The notes: a model not told the origin generated them from the sequence alone. Numbered from the stretch's first letter, positions 43,313 to 52,026 are shown. The stretch: DNA of 64,000 bases from Ktedonobacteraceae bacterium (GCA_035653615.1 DASRBN010000035.1:124001-188000); one strand, 5' to 3'. Program-made: numbers and translations.

Positions 43313-44083
43313 ATGACGATACTGGAAGGAAAAGTGGCTATTGTAACGGGCGCTGCCAGTGGCATTGGCCTGGCAATCGCGCGCGACCTGGCGGGACGTG
43401 GTGCCCGGGTAACACTGTCGGATATCGATGTAGAGCATGGAAGCGCCGAGGCAGCTCAACTGCCGGGAGCGCGTTTTCAGAAAGCCGATATGTCCAGGGA
43501 TGAGGATTGCCTGCGATTGGTAGCGGATACTACTGCTGCCGAGGGCAAGGTCGATATCCTGGTCAATAACGCGGGCATCCAATACGTTGCGCCGATTACG
43601 GAGTTTCCCGAGGAGAAGTGGCGGCTGCTTATCGATATCATGCTGACGGCGCCGTTCGTGCTGACGAAGGCCGTGTTGCCGGGGATGTACGCGCAGCATT
43701 GGGGGCGGATCATCAATATCTCCTCGGTTCACGGGCTGAGAGCTTCAGCTTTCAAATCTGCATACGTGGCCGCCAAGCATGGCCTGATCGGCTTGACGCG
43801 GGTGACGGCGCTTGAGGGTGCGGAACATGGCGTGACGTGCAATGCGATCTGCCCCTCTTATGTGCGAACCGCGCTGGTGGAGAAACAGATTGCTTCGCAG
43901 GCAAAGGTACATGGCATTCCAGAATCCGAAGTGGTTGAGAAGATTATGGTGGCCGAAGCGCCTATTCATCGCCTGCTGGAGCCGGACGAGGTTGCGAAGT
44001 TCGTGGGTTACCTCTGCTCCGATGATGCGAGTGGCATAACGGGCAGCGCAATGACGATAGATTGCGGGTGGACGGCTCATTGA
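43313..44083 (+). CDS. bdhA: 3-hydroxybutyrate dehydrogenase (SDR family)
   Basis: A 256-residue short-chain dehydrogenase: NAD site TGAASGIG (residues 12-19), NNAG motif (about residues 84-87), catalytic Tyr151 and Lys155 in SAYVAAKHG. SYVRTALVEKQI and the closing VGYLCSDDASGITGSAMTID match the D-3-hydroxybutyrate dehydrogenase subgroup, which interconverts 3-hydroxybutyrate and acetoacetate. Its partner acetyl-CoA acetyltransferase is encoded convergently 79 bp away, so the two may serve the same C4 pathway although not one operon. AAGGAG precedes the ATG. Confidence 0.9.
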   Translation: MTILEGKVAIVTGAASGIGLAIARDLAGRGARVTLSDIDVEHGSAEAAQLPGARFQKADMSRDEDCLRLVADTTAAEGKVDILVNNAGIQYVAPITEFPEEKWRLLIDIMLTAPFVLTKAVLPGMYAQHWGRIINISSVHGLRASAFKSAYVAAKHGLIGLTRVTALEGAEHGVTCNAICPSYVRTALVEKQIASQAKVHGIPESEVVEKIMVAEAPIHRLLEPDEVAKFVGYLCSDDASGITGSAMTIDCGWTAH

Positions 44084-44110
44084 TAGACAAAGGATGGTGA
44101 AAGCGATTCC

Positions 44111-44140
44111 ACCAGGGCGACCGCAAGGGTGCGCCCTGGT
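44111..44140. terminator. Terminator-like hairpin between convergent genes
   Basis: ACCAGGGCG (44111-44119) and CGCCCTGGT (44132-44140) pair around a 12-base loop between bdhA and the thiolase. A T-rich stretch (TATATTTTTT) follows 12 bases later on the plus strand, so termination is plausible but atypical. Confidence 0.5.
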
Positions 44141-44162
44141 TGGCACGGTCAATATATTTTTT

Positions 44163-45347
44163 CTACGCGACGTTCTCGATGACGGCTGCGATGCCCTGTC
44201 CGCCGCCGATACAAAGCGAGGCGGCGCCATATTTGAGGTGGTGGCGGCGCAGTTCGTACATCAGGGTCAGTACCAGGCGCGCGCCGCTGGCTGCCAGGGG
44301 ATGACCGATGGAGATCGCGCCGCCGTTGACATTGGTCTTGTCGCGATCCAGGCCAAGTTCTTTTTCGACGGCCAGGTATTGCGGGGAGAATGCCTCGTTG
44401 ACCTCGACACGGTCCAGGTCGGAAAGGCTCAAATCGGCACGTTTAAGTGCCTGGCGAATGGCCGGAGCTGGTCCAATGCCCATGATTTCGGGTGGAACGC
44501 CGACAACACCCCAGGAGATCAGGCGAGCGATGGGCTTCAGGTTATGTTGCTGCACTGCGTCGCCCGTTGCTAGAATCACGGCTGCTCCCGCGTCGTTGAT
44601 GCCGCTGGCATTGCCGGGGGTGACGACGCCACCCTGGCGGAATCGGGATGGCAGTTTCGCCAGGGCCTCCATGGAGGTGTCACGAATGCCCTCGTCCTGC
44701 GTGATCTGAACGGGATTGCCCTTGCGGTCCTTGACTGTGACGGACACAATCTCTTCGGCCAGCAAGCCGGCCTGCTGGGCGCGACGAGCGGCAGTCTGAC
44801 TACGTAAGGCATACGCGTCCACCTGTTCTCGCGTCAGGCCATATTTTTCGGCGAGATTTTCGGCTGTGATTGCCATACCGCAGCCGACATAGCTGTCTAT
44901 GAGAGCCTCCCACAGGCTATCCTCCAGTTGCGGTGCCTGCCCAAGTTTGAAACCGTTGCGCGCTCCACGAATAACGTGGGGGGATTGTGTCATATTTTCT
45001 GCGCCGCCAGCAAGGGCAATCTGGCCCTCGCCCAATTGCAGCATCTGGGCGGCGCTGACGATGGCCTGGAGGCCAGACCCGCACAGGCGATTCACGGTGA
45101 GCGCCGGAGTTTCAATGGGTAATCCGGCTTTCAGCGCGACATGGCGCGCAAAATAGATGGCATCCTTGCTGGTCTGAATGACGTTACCCATTACTACTTG
45201 ATCGATCTGTTGGGGATTTACTCGGCTGCGTTCGATAGCTCCCCTGGCAGCGATGACACCAAGGTCGATAGCACTGACATCGGAAAGGGAGCCTTGCAAT
45301 ACGCCAAATGGAGTTCTGGCTCCATCAATGATATAAATATCCTGCAT
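44163..45347 (-). CDS. Acetyl-CoA C-acetyltransferase (thiolase)
   Basis: A 394-residue type II thiolase that condenses or cleaves acetoacetyl-CoA. The catalytic cysteine is Cys89 in NRLCGSGLQA; NVNGGAISIGHPLAASGARL carries the His, and LCIGGGQG near the C-terminus the second Cys. Start set at 45347 because AAGGAG precedes it; the ATG at 45407 has no ribosome-binding site. Near the 3-hydroxybutyrate dehydrogenase and, across 457 bp, the acetate transporter. It can serve polyhydroxybutyrate or ketone-body type metabolism; no phaB or phaC is in view. Confidence 0.93.
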   Translation of the reverse strand: MQDIYIIDGARTPFGVLQGSLSDVSAIDLGVIAARGAIERSRVNPQQIDQVVMGNVIQTSKDAIYFARHVALKAGLPIETPALTVNRLCGSGLQAIVSAAQMLQLGEGQIALAGGAENMTQSPHVIRGARNGFKLGQAPQLEDSLWEALIDSYVGCGMAITAENLAEKYGLTREQVDAYALRSQTAARRAQQAGLLAEEIVSVTVKDRKGNPVQITQDEGIRDTSMEALAKLPSRFRQGGVVTPGNASGINDAGAAVILATGDAVQQHNLKPIARLISWGVVGVPPEIMGIGPAPAIRQALKRADLSLSDLDRVEVNEAFSPQYLAVEKELGLDRDKTNVNGGAISIGHPLAASGARLVLTLMYELRRHHLKYGAASLCIGGGQGIAAVIENVA

Positions 45348-45448
45348 GATTGATTTCTCCTTGCTGGTGAAACGACTATTTGCCATTAAGTAAAGTGTAA
45401 CATCCAAAAGACTCGAGTCGCAAGCGGCAAAAACCCTGGCAATCCCCG

Positions 45449-45477
45449 TTACAAACGGGCTTTTTGTATGTTATAAT
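45449..45477 (+). promoter_or_regulatory. Promoter of the acetate transporter leader
   Basis: -10 TATAAT (45472-45477) with a 17-bp spacer to TTACAA (45449-45454), a weak -35. The spacer and -35 overlap a CCCGT-TACAA-ACGGG hairpin with CTTTTTG after it (45445-45466), so readthrough and initiation may interfere. Confidence 0.6.
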
Positions 45478-45483
45478 GTCCTA

Positions 45484-45804
45484 TAAGCACAAGCCTCAAG
45501 CGAGTGTAGCATTGATGGTTGTGCAGGCTACATCTATCGAAGGAAGGAGGTAGATAACCGGCATCATTTATACATAGGCCATACTTCACTATTCTCTGTT
45601 AGCGTTGTGTGAAGTTGATCGCCCACCCTGGGCGATTGCAAACCCATCCATAAGGTCTGTGGATGGTTCGTATCCTACCTACTCTTGCAGGCACCGCGGC
45701 CTGCGACAAGCAGATGCAAGAGGTTAAACCTGGTGTTTACCTCACATGCACTAATGAGTGTGTACATGTATTGCTAGTCTTTTAATGAAAGGTGGGAACC
45801 TTTA
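45484..45804 (+). ncRNA. Long structured 5' leader of the acetate transporter (possible cis-regulatory RNA)
   Basis: The ~320 nt between the promoter and the start codon carry several stems: TGTAGC/GCTACA (45505-45510, 45527-45532), ATCGCCC/GGGCGAT (45618-45624, 45630-45636), CCATCCA/TGGATGG (45644-45650, 45660-45666), CTCTTGCA/TGCAAGAG with an inner GCAGGC/GCCTGC (45682-45722), AGGTTAAAC/GTTTACCT (45721-45729, 45735-45742). Long-range pairing GGTAGATA (45549-45556) with TATCCTACC (45671-45679) could enclose the first part. The last hairpin AAAGGT/ACCTTT (45788-45803) holds the ribosome-binding site just before the ATG. An orphan AGGAGG (45545-45550) has no start codon after it. I recognise no known riboswitch class. 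Confidence 0.55.
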
Positions 45805-46470
45805 ATGGCTCAAGCTATTGAACGTACCGAAGTCGCAGCTCCGGCCGTTGCTAACCCTGCTCCTCTTGGCCTTAGCGCCTTCGCACTTACTACTTTTGTC
45901 CTCAGTGCCGCCAATGCACAATTCATTTTCCACGGCGATCCGATTGCTACGGGGAACATTGCTCTCGGCCTGGCGGCTTTCTATGGCGGTCTTGTGCAAC
46001 TTATCGCCGGTATCCAGGAGTTTAGAAATAACAATACCTTTGGCGCGACTGCCTTCTGCTCCTATGGGGGCTTCTGGCTTGCCGTCGCAGTTACGCTCAC
46101 GCCATTATTCGGAGGCAAGAGCCTTGTCGACCTTACTGCTGGTGCGCCGGCATCTGCGGCCGATATCTCTGCTGGAGCTGGTATGTTCTTCCTGGGCTGG
46201 ACCATCTTTACTGGATTGATGTTCCTCGGCACGTTGCGAAGTAACCTTGCTCTTATAGGCGTTTTCTTCCTCCTGTTCCTGACTTTCCTGGCGTTGACGA
46301 TCGGCTGGTTTTCAGGCGTCCCACTTCCAGGAACTGGCGCTTTGACCTGGGTTAATATTGGTGGTTGGCTCGGCATTATCACTGCGCTTATTGCCTGGTA
46401 CACGGCACTTGCCGGCGTGCTTGCTTCCACCAAGTCCGCTTTCCAGTTGCCAGTTTTCCCGATGGGCTAA
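45805..46470 (+). CDS. Acetate/succinate transporter, GPR1/FUN34/YaaH (SatP) family
   Basis: The 221-residue protein has the signature ANPAPLGLSAFALTTFVLS (residues 15-33; NPAPLGL is diagnostic) and six hydrophobic helices, ending in FQLPVFPMG. SatP-type channels take up acetate and other small monocarboxylates. Translation start lies directly after a hairpin that hides the AAAGGTGG ribosome-binding sequence, which suggests translational control by the leader. The downstream neighbour on the other strand is a small membrane protein and an aquaporin. Acetate uptake fits with acetyl-CoA acetyltransferase and bdhA next door. Confidence 0.92.
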   Translation: MAQAIERTEVAAPAVANPAPLGLSAFALTTFVLSAANAQFIFHGDPIATGNIALGLAAFYGGLVQLIAGIQEFRNNNTFGATAFCSYGGFWLAVAVTLTPLFGGKSLVDLTAGAPASAADISAGAGMFFLGWTIFTGLMFLGTLRSNLALIGVFFLLFLTFLALTIGWFSGVPLPGTGALTWVNIGGWLGIITALIAWYTALAGVLASTKSAFQLPVFPMG

Positions 46471-46590
46471 TCTTTCCAGTGTTGCAAGCTTAGCTAAGGG
46501 CCTCTGGTTAGCGGTGGTAAGTAGGAGCAACATAAACAAATTCCTCCTTGCCATCCGAGAACCGGAGGCCTTCTCGATTGTTGGTTGTAT

Positions 46591-46992
46591 TTACCTTGAT
46601 GTTGTTTCGCTGAGCGTTCGCGAGCGCCCATTCTTCATCTTGTTCGCCAGCTGGCGTGCTTCGTCCATGAAAGTGGGTCGGCGCGCACCTGAACCTTTAC
46701 TTGAGGTAAGCTGGATAGTAGCCTCGCCACTACCACCAACCGGATTCGATGCTCCTATGAGCAATTGTCCAACAAAGCGAGTTGGCGCTGAAGCACCAGG
46801 ATTATTCAGCATCTTGAACAAAGGAATGGCGGCGATAAAGATTGCCAGCGGGGGTTCGACCAGTTCAAGGGCAGTTGCCAGGCCAAGTCCTCCATAATAG
46901 CCAATTGTGCGCGGCCAGTCGATTTCAACCGGGCCAATACGACTACTCATTCCTAGCTGCTGTTGATTCACGTCTTGTTCAGATTGAGCCAT
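46591..46992 (-). CDS. Small membrane protein, unknown function
   Basis: A 133-residue protein with AAGGAAG upstream of the ATG. One or two hydrophobic segments (TIGYYGGLGLATALELVEPP, LAIFIAAIPLFKML) followed by a polar Ser/Gly/Arg-rich tail. No family recognised. It lies in the same direction as the aquaporin gene 195 bp upstream, with a repeat B between them, so they may be in one transcript. The pattern PVEIDWPRTIGYYGG ahead of a membrane helix may help to find relatives. Confidence 0.65.
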   Translation of the reverse strand: MAQSEQDVNQQQLGMSSRIGPVEIDWPRTIGYYGGLGLATALELVEPPLAIFIAAIPLFKMLNNPGASAPTRFVGQLLIGASNPVGGSGEATIQLTSSKGSGARRPTFMDEARQLANKMKNGRSRTLSETTSR

Positions 46993-47068
46993 GGTTGCTC
47001 TTCCTTTCTATTCTCTTCCATGTTCTTTGCTTCCTTCTTGTTTCCTAATGGTCGTCCGACGACTATGC

Positions 47069-47131
47069 GAGGCCGATCAATCGGCGCTGGGCGCGATCAA
47101 TCGGCCCCTACGGCACAGCGGTGGGCCGATT
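47069..47131. repeat. Repeat B copy
   Basis: GAGGCCGATCAATCGGCGCT, then GGGCGCGATCAATCGGCCCC, TACGGCACAGCGGTGGGCCG and ATT. A near full-length unit with terminal GGCCGAT repeated inverted, between the small membrane protein gene and the aquaporin gene. Confidence 0.88.
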
Positions 47132-47187
47132 CGTTGGTCTCGTCGCTCGGTTATTTTGTTACATTTCATTATCCTTGTGGTCACCTG

Positions 47188-47949
47188 TTATTTACCTTCG
47201 GCAGTCTCAACCTCATCCTGAGTTGTTCCACCATGTAAGAGCCAGGCAATGCCGACAGCTACCAGTCCACCCACGACCGGGCCAACCACATAAATCCAGG
47301 CATTGCTCAACTGACCACTGACAATGTAGGGGCCAAGCGACAGAGCCGGGTTCATTGCGGCACCACTGATCGGCCCGGCAAACAGGCCAGCAAGCGCAAT
47401 TGTGCCACCTACCGCCAGCGCTGCCGTGGGGCCGACCAGGCTATGATTGGTAGCGGTAGCCAGGATCACGGTTATCAGGAAAAAAGTAAGCACCATCTCG
47501 AATACCAGCGAAGTGAGTATGCCATAATGCGGCTCCGGAGCGCCGAGATGCTTCACCAGGCCGAAGAATGCAAGTAGCAAGAGGGCAGCAAGTATCGCTC
47601 CAATAAATTGGGCCAACCAGTAAAGAGGCACGCGGCTCCAGCGAAAGTCCCCCCGCACAGCAAACGCCAGCGTCACGACCGGATTAAAATGCGCGCCGGA
47701 TAGATTGCCAAAAGCATAGGTCATTGCCATAATCAGCAATCCCGGGGCAACGAAACGGGCTGCGTCACTTACCGCACCATGAGTCACCGTAGCAATAACA
47801 GCACCACCTGAGGCTACAAATGTCAGCGCAAAGGTGCCGACCAGCTCTGCCAGCATGCAGCGAGGTAGATCAAATGGGCGTTTTTTACTATCCGCTGCCT
47901 TTTGTTTACTACTCTCCTCACTCTGCTGAGGTTTTGTTTCACTTACCAT
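47188..47949 (-). CDS. MIP-family aquaporin / glycerol facilitator
   Basis: A 253-residue channel with six membrane helices and the two pore loops: GAHFNPVVTLAFA (first NPA box, here NPV) and GAAMNPALSLGPYIV (second, canonical). The N-terminal ~35 residues are charged and cytoplasmic. The first-box change from NPA to NPV occurs in some MIP proteins and may alter selectivity. LAEL-type start of helix 1 (MLAELVGTFALTFVASGG) is typical. Water, glycerol or small neutral solutes are the likely cargo. AGGAG precedes the ATG; the divergent neighbour is the PHS symporter. Confidence 0.9.
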   Translation of the reverse strand: MVSETKPQQSEESSKQKAADSKKRPFDLPRCMLAELVGTFALTFVASGGAVIATVTHGAVSDAARFVAPGLLIMAMTYAFGNLSGAHFNPVVTLAFAVRGDFRWSRVPLYWLAQFIGAILAALLLLAFFGLVKHLGAPEPHYGILTSLVFEMVLTFFLITVILATATNHSLVGPTAALAVGGTIALAGLFAGPISGAAMNPALSLGPYIVSGQLSNAWIYVVGPVVGGLVAVGIAWLLHGGTTQDEVETAEGK

Positions 47950-48192
47950 AGATTTCTCCTGTCTCTCAAATCACTGCCCCAAGGAAGAAAGCTGTATGTA
48001 CTGCTTCCCACTCTAATCCTATTACGTAGGTTACATAAAAAGGTGTACTATAAGATGGGTAAGCTTCTCTTCATCCTGCTTGCAAGAACCACACATGAAC
48101 TCAAAAGGTCTTCATGTTGCGTGTTATAAGTGATATGCCAATGCGATTGCTACTTTTACGCACATGCTTCTAAAGGCGGAAGGAGGCTGCTT

Positions 48193-49677
48193 ATGAGGAC
48201 ATATGAAGATACACTGAGGCAACTTGATGAGAGCCCGCTCTCCAGTTTTCATTTTAAGACGGTGGTAACTTCGGGCATGGGCTTCTTTACTGATGCCTAT
48301 GATCTTTTTGTGATAGGTGTTGTTTCAACGATCCTCAAAAGTGTCTGGCATATCAGCACATTGGATATTTCTCTCTTGAGCAGCACGGCATTGCTGTCAG
48401 CTGCTTTGGGTGCGATCATTTTTGGGCGTATCGCGGACCGTTTCGGGCGCAAGTTTGTATATGGTTATGAATTGCTTGTGCTGGCAGCCGGGGCTATTGC
48501 TTCGGCTTTCGCGCCGGGTGTAATCTGGCTGCTCTTTTTCCGTTTCGTGCTTGGTCTTGGCATCGGCGGGGATTATCCTGTCAGCGCCACGCTGATGAGT
48601 GAATATTCCAATCGTTATGATCGCGGCAAGTTGATTACCCTCGTGTTCTCGACGCAGGCGCTCGGTTTGATTATTGGGCCATTGCTGACGGTATTGTTGT
48701 TGAGTAGTGGGGTAGATCAGAATCTGACCTGGCGTATTCTGCTGGGGGTGGGAGCTATTCCGGCCCTGGCAACTTTCTGGTTGAGGCGTCAAATCGCGGA
48801 ATCCCCGCGTTTCGCATTGGCACACGGCAATACGAAGGAGGCCGAACAGGCGGTGCAACTGGTCGTTAAAGGAAAGCAAGATGGGGTCAAATGCGACAGG
48901 ATTCACAAGCAGATAACCGATGGGTCGATTGAGAAGATCAATCCGGCAATCAAAGTTGTTGCCGATGGTGATGGTGTGAACATCCAACCCGGGCATATAC
49001 TTTCCGCGCGCGAATTGTTCACGACGCGGCATTTGTTGATATGGTTGATTGGCGCTGCCGGTACATGGTTTTTGCTGGATTTCGCCTATTATGGCACGAC
49101 AGTGTCTACGCCGTTAGTGATTAAGCTGTTTAGCCCGCAAACAACACTGCTGCAGAATATGCTCTATACGCTGCTCATCTTTGTGGTGGCGGCTCTTCCT
49201 GGCTACATCGTCGCGGCACTGACAATTGATCGCCTTGGACGCAAACGTATTCAGTGGACGGGATTTGCCATGATGGCGATCTCCTATGGTCTGCTCTTCC
49301 TCTTTCCGGCGCTGACACAAATCGCCTGGACCTTCCTGCTGCTTTATAGTTTGAGCTACTTTTTTACCGAGTTTGGCCCTAATGTGACGACGTTTGTGCT
49401 GCCGGCCGAGATCTTTCCGGTCGAGGCGCGTACTACCGCACATGGCATAGCGGCTGCAACCGGAAAGATTGGAGCGTTTCTAGGAGCCTTTCTGTTTCCT
49501 TTATTGCTCAGCAACGCGGCTTTCAAACTGCCCGGAGCCATGGGCATTGCTGCCCTGGTGGCTCTCGCGGGCTTCGCGCTGACCTTCGTGCTGCCGGAAC
49601 CAGATCATAAATCACTGGAAACCATTCAGAAGGAAGGCGAACAGGAAGATCAGCAGGCGGATGTGAAAGCGGGTTGA
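48193..49677 (+). CDS. MFS transporter, phosphate:H+ symporter (PHS) family
   Basis: The ATG at 48193 has GGAGG properly spaced upstream, unlike 48130. The 494-residue protein has 12 predicted membrane helices. FHFKTVVTSGMGFFTDAYDL and GRIADRFGRKFVYGYELL (loop 2-3 MFS motif) are typical of the PHS family, as is RFVLGLGIGGDYPVSATLMS. A hydrophilic central loop contains PGHILSARELFTTRHLL. In relatives the cargo is inorganic phosphate, but some members move other anions or sugars, so I treat cargo as likely, not certain. Confidence 0.88.
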   Translation: MRTYEDTLRQLDESPLSSFHFKTVVTSGMGFFTDAYDLFVIGVVSTILKSVWHISTLDISLLSSTALLSAALGAIIFGRIADRFGRKFVYGYELLVLAAGAIASAFAPGVIWLLFFRFVLGLGIGGDYPVSATLMSEYSNRYDRGKLITLVFSTQALGLIIGPLLTVLLLSSGVDQNLTWRILLGVGAIPALATFWLRRQIAESPRFALAHGNTKEAEQAVQLVVKGKQDGVKCDRIHKQITDGSIEKINPAIKVVADGDGVNIQPGHILSARELFTTRHLLIWLIGAAGTWFLLDFAYYGTTVSTPLVIKLFSPQTTLLQNMLYTLLIFVVAALPGYIVAALTIDRLGRKRIQWTGFAMMAISYGLLFLFPALTQIAWTFLLLYSLSYFFTEFGPNVTTFVLPAEIFPVEARTTAHGIAAATGKIGAFLGAFLFPLLLSNAAFKLPGAMGIAALVALAGFALTFVLPEPDHKSLETIQKEGEQEDQQADVKAG

Positions 49678-49709
49678 GGATAGGGGATCGATTTTGAGAA
49701 ATTTCCCGC

Positions 49710-49776
49710 AAGGCCGATGAATCGGCGATGTGTACGATCAATCGGCCCCTACGGCTTCGTCGTGGGGCCGATTGAT
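49710..49776. repeat. Repeat B copy between convergent genes
   Basis: AAGGCCGATGAATCGGCGAT, then GTGTACGATCAATCGGCCCC, TACGGCTTCGTCGTGGGGCC and GATTGATC. Ends are inverted copies (GGCCGATGAATC ... GGCCGATTGATC). It may act as the shared terminator of the PHS and LLM genes. Confidence 0.85.
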
Positions 49777-49792
49777 CTTTCTATCGATTACC

Positions 49793-50656
49793 CTATTTTC
49801 CTTCGAATTCCGCTGCCAGGGGCGCGATTATCTCTTCTGCCAGCCGATGCGCGATGCCTTCGGGATAGGGGGCGCGCAGGTTGAGAATGATATGCGTCGC
49901 GCCTTCCGCTATATAAGGACGCATGCTGTCGATTGTCTCATTCATGTCGTTATAATTGACCTGCCGTTGGATAGAGCGCTGAATGGCTGATGGGTCGCGT
50001 CCAATTTCTTTACAATATCCGTTCAGAACCTCATTTTTATGGCGGAACGTTTCGATATCGCCGCCAACGAAGTTCCAGATGTCGGCATATTTAGCCACGA
50101 CGCGCAGCGTCAGTTGCTCTCCGCTGCCACCAATCACGAACGGCGGATAGGGTTTCTGGACGGGCTTGGGCTCGCAACGCGCGTCTTTGAGTTGATAATA
50201 TTTGCCGTCGAAATTGGCCACGGTTTCCGTCCACAGCAGCTTGACTACTTCGCATGCCTCACCCAGGCGACGGATGCGCTCGCCCGGCTTGTAGAGGGGA
50301 ATGCCGTACATGCTGCACTCCAGCTCGTTCCAGCCTGCTCCGATGCCGAAGTCCAGGCGGCCATGTGAAATTTGATCGACGGTCGCGCCGATTTTTGCCA
50401 GCACGGCAGGGTGGCGATAAATATTGCCTGTTACCATCAATCCGAGACGCAGGCGCTCCGTCCTGGCGGCCAGCGCCCCTAGCAGCGTCCAACCCTCTAA
50501 TTGAGGGCCGGTCGGGTCAGGGCCGAGCGGAATGAAGTGATCAAACGCCCAGGCATGCTCTAAGCTGGGGACGGTATCGGCCTCGAGCCAGACACGCAGG
50601 ATGTCATCGTAAGTAGTAAATTGGGGTGCGGTTTTGAATCCGAAGTTCAGTTTCAC
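49793..50656 (-). CDS. LLM-class F420-dependent oxidoreductase
   Basis: A 287-residue luciferase-like monooxygenase-fold protein. AWAFDHFIPLG (residues 40-50) and the LLGALAARTERLRLGLMVTG stretch are typical of F420-dependent glucose-6-phosphate/methylenetetrahydromethanopterin dehydrogenase-like enzymes, with GRLDFGIGAGWNELE and PPFVIGGSGEQLTLRVVAKY as further signatures. Coenzyme F420 is expected rather than FMN, though this needs proof. Start is a GTG (50656) with AGAGG upstream. No F420 biosynthesis gene in the window. Substrate unknown. Confidence 0.88.
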   Translation of the reverse strand: MKLNFGFKTAPQFTTYDDILRVWLEADTVPSLEHAWAFDHFIPLGPDPTGPQLEGWTLLGALAARTERLRLGLMVTGNIYRHPAVLAKIGATVDQISHGRLDFGIGAGWNELECSMYGIPLYKPGERIRRLGEACEVVKLLWTETVANFDGKYYQLKDARCEPKPVQKPYPPFVIGGSGEQLTLRVVAKYADIWNFVGGDIETFRHKNEVLNGYCKEIGRDPSAIQRSIQRQVNYNDMNETIDSMRPYIAEGATHIILNLRAPYPEGIAHRLAEEIIAPLAAEFEGK

Positions 50657-50770
50657 GAGATTACCTCTCTTGTTATTGATTTTGATTATGGTATTACCGG
50701 GCTAAGGAAATACCAAATGCCACACTGTATAGTACCATATGATTTCCCCCGTTTGGGATAGCTTGTTCAT

Positions 50771-51718
50771 CTATTTTGTTAACGCGCGTCGATACGAGAT
50801 GGCCTCCTGCATAGGGGTAAATCCGAGACCGCGGTACGATGCGAGTGTAGACAGCGCATCGCCCCAGGACTCCATTTCAATTCTGGCGGGCGCTTGCGGG
50901 ATCAACCATTGGACGGCAGTCAGGACGAGCGGAACATGGAGGCCTGTTTCACGATATTCTGGAACAATGCCTGGAGCATCAATGAGCGCGGTTGGCACTC
51001 CTCGCAGCGATGTGAGGTGTTCGCTCATTTCGGCGCGGCACATTCCGGCAACTGTTCCGCCAGGCGCAAAGAGCAGGAATATGCCCTCTTGAATGAATTG
51101 GGGAATCCATTTGCCCAATTCCTCTCGTTCAACATGCCGGTGTCCCCATAAGCCCTCGTAGCCGCGGTTCATTGCTTCAACGAGGAGGTCCAACTGCTGC
51201 ACCTGGTCGTAGCTACGAACGGTAAATCCAGAAGGCATTCTGGCTATAGGAAATCCATGGATTTCCGTAGCGAGCATGCGGGTATACATTGCCACAGGTT
51301 CGAAACCATGCGCGCTTAAGAAAGCCCTTGCAGCCGAATTCTGAACTGTCGCATAGGCCCGTACATCCTGCGCGCCCTTCTCGTGGGCGCGAGCAAGAAG
51401 ATGGTTCAAAAGTTGGCTTCCAATGCCATACAGCCGCCATTGAGGATGAACAGCGATGTGGACATCGGCATGCTCATCGTCAGGCCCCTGAAAAACTACT
51501 CCATAGCCAATGAGCGCATCGCTGTCAGATGGAAATACCACCCAGCGATCATGCATGGGGTCATGCCCAGGCCAGATTAATTGCTCGCGCAGCATCGCCT
51601 CGCTTACATCTTCGCCATCCTGGTCTGTTTGTTCGACGATTTGCAGGAGCGTCATAAGGGCAGTGAAATCGTGCTGAGGGTCAAAGTGACGATAGGTGAA
51701 TGTGTTGGCCGGGTTCAT
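50771..51718 (-). CDS. GNAT-family N-acetyltransferase, two tandem GNAT-like halves
   Basis: A 315-residue protein. The N-terminal half has the acetyl-CoA pyrophosphate loop PQWRLYGIGSQLLNHLLARA (about residues 91-110), variant of the R/QxxGxG/A motif. A second, more divergent GNAT-like half follows (about 155-310: GFTVRSYDQVQQLDLLVEAM; GIVPEYRETGLHVPLVLTAV). Such tandem GNAT proteins, like the mycothiol synthase group, acetylate small amines; here the acceptor is unknown. Upstream AGGAG lies 11 bases before the ATG. Confidence 0.82.
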   Translation of the reverse strand: MNPANTFTYRHFDPQHDFTALMTLLQIVEQTDQDGEDVSEAMLREQLIWPGHDPMHDRWVVFPSDSDALIGYGVVFQGPDDEHADVHIAVHPQWRLYGIGSQLLNHLLARAHEKGAQDVRAYATVQNSAARAFLSAHGFEPVAMYTRMLATEIHGFPIARMPSGFTVRSYDQVQQLDLLVEAMNRGYEGLWGHRHVEREELGKWIPQFIQEGIFLLFAPGGTVAGMCRAEMSEHLTSLRGVPTALIDAPGIVPEYRETGLHVPLVLTAVQWLIPQAPARIEMESWGDALSTLASYRGLGFTPMQEAISYRRALTK

Positions 51719-51795
51719 TAGTGATAAGTCTCCTCTCTTTCATTTTATCATGTCTCACAGTGGCATATTGTATAATATGAGGCAGGAGGTAAGTT

Positions 51796-52026
51796 ATGGC
51801 TAGATCAGAAATTTTCCCAGGCATTGTTTCAGATTCGGAAATTCTTGGCGGAGAGGCAACCATTAAGGGGAGAAGAATCCCTGTATCACTTGTTCTTGGC
51901 CACCTAGCAGGCGGTATGAGTATAGAAGAGATCATGTATGAGTATGACCTCACGATAGAGGATATTCGTGCAGCTCTCGGTTACGCCGCTAAAAGGATCG
52001 GAGAAGAAGTGATTCATGCCGGATGA
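51796..52026 (+). CDS. DUF433-family antitoxin-like protein
   Basis: A 76-residue protein with the DUF433 helix-turn-helix pattern: SDSEILGGEATIKGRRIPVS followed by EEIMYEYDLTIEDIRAALGY. DUF433 proteins pair with DUF5615 (PIN-like) proteins as candidate toxin-antitoxin modules, the DUF433 member acting as antitoxin and repressor. The next gene overlaps it by 11 bp and is exactly such a partner. AGGAGG is upstream, with a TATAAT at 51771-51776. The pair is visibly more AT-rich than its neighbours, a hint of horizontal transfer. Confidence 0.85.
   Translation: MARSEIFPGIVSDSEILGGEATIKGRRIPVSLVLGHLAGGMSIEEIMYEYDLTIEDIRAALGYAAKRIGEEVIHAG

Noticed and set aside
45484-45804. Known riboswitch classes for the acetate transporter leader (cobalamin, c-di-AMP ydaO, c-di-GMP, glycine, guanidine).
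   Set aside because: The conserved core sequences of these classes that I know are not present, so I kept only a generic structured leader.
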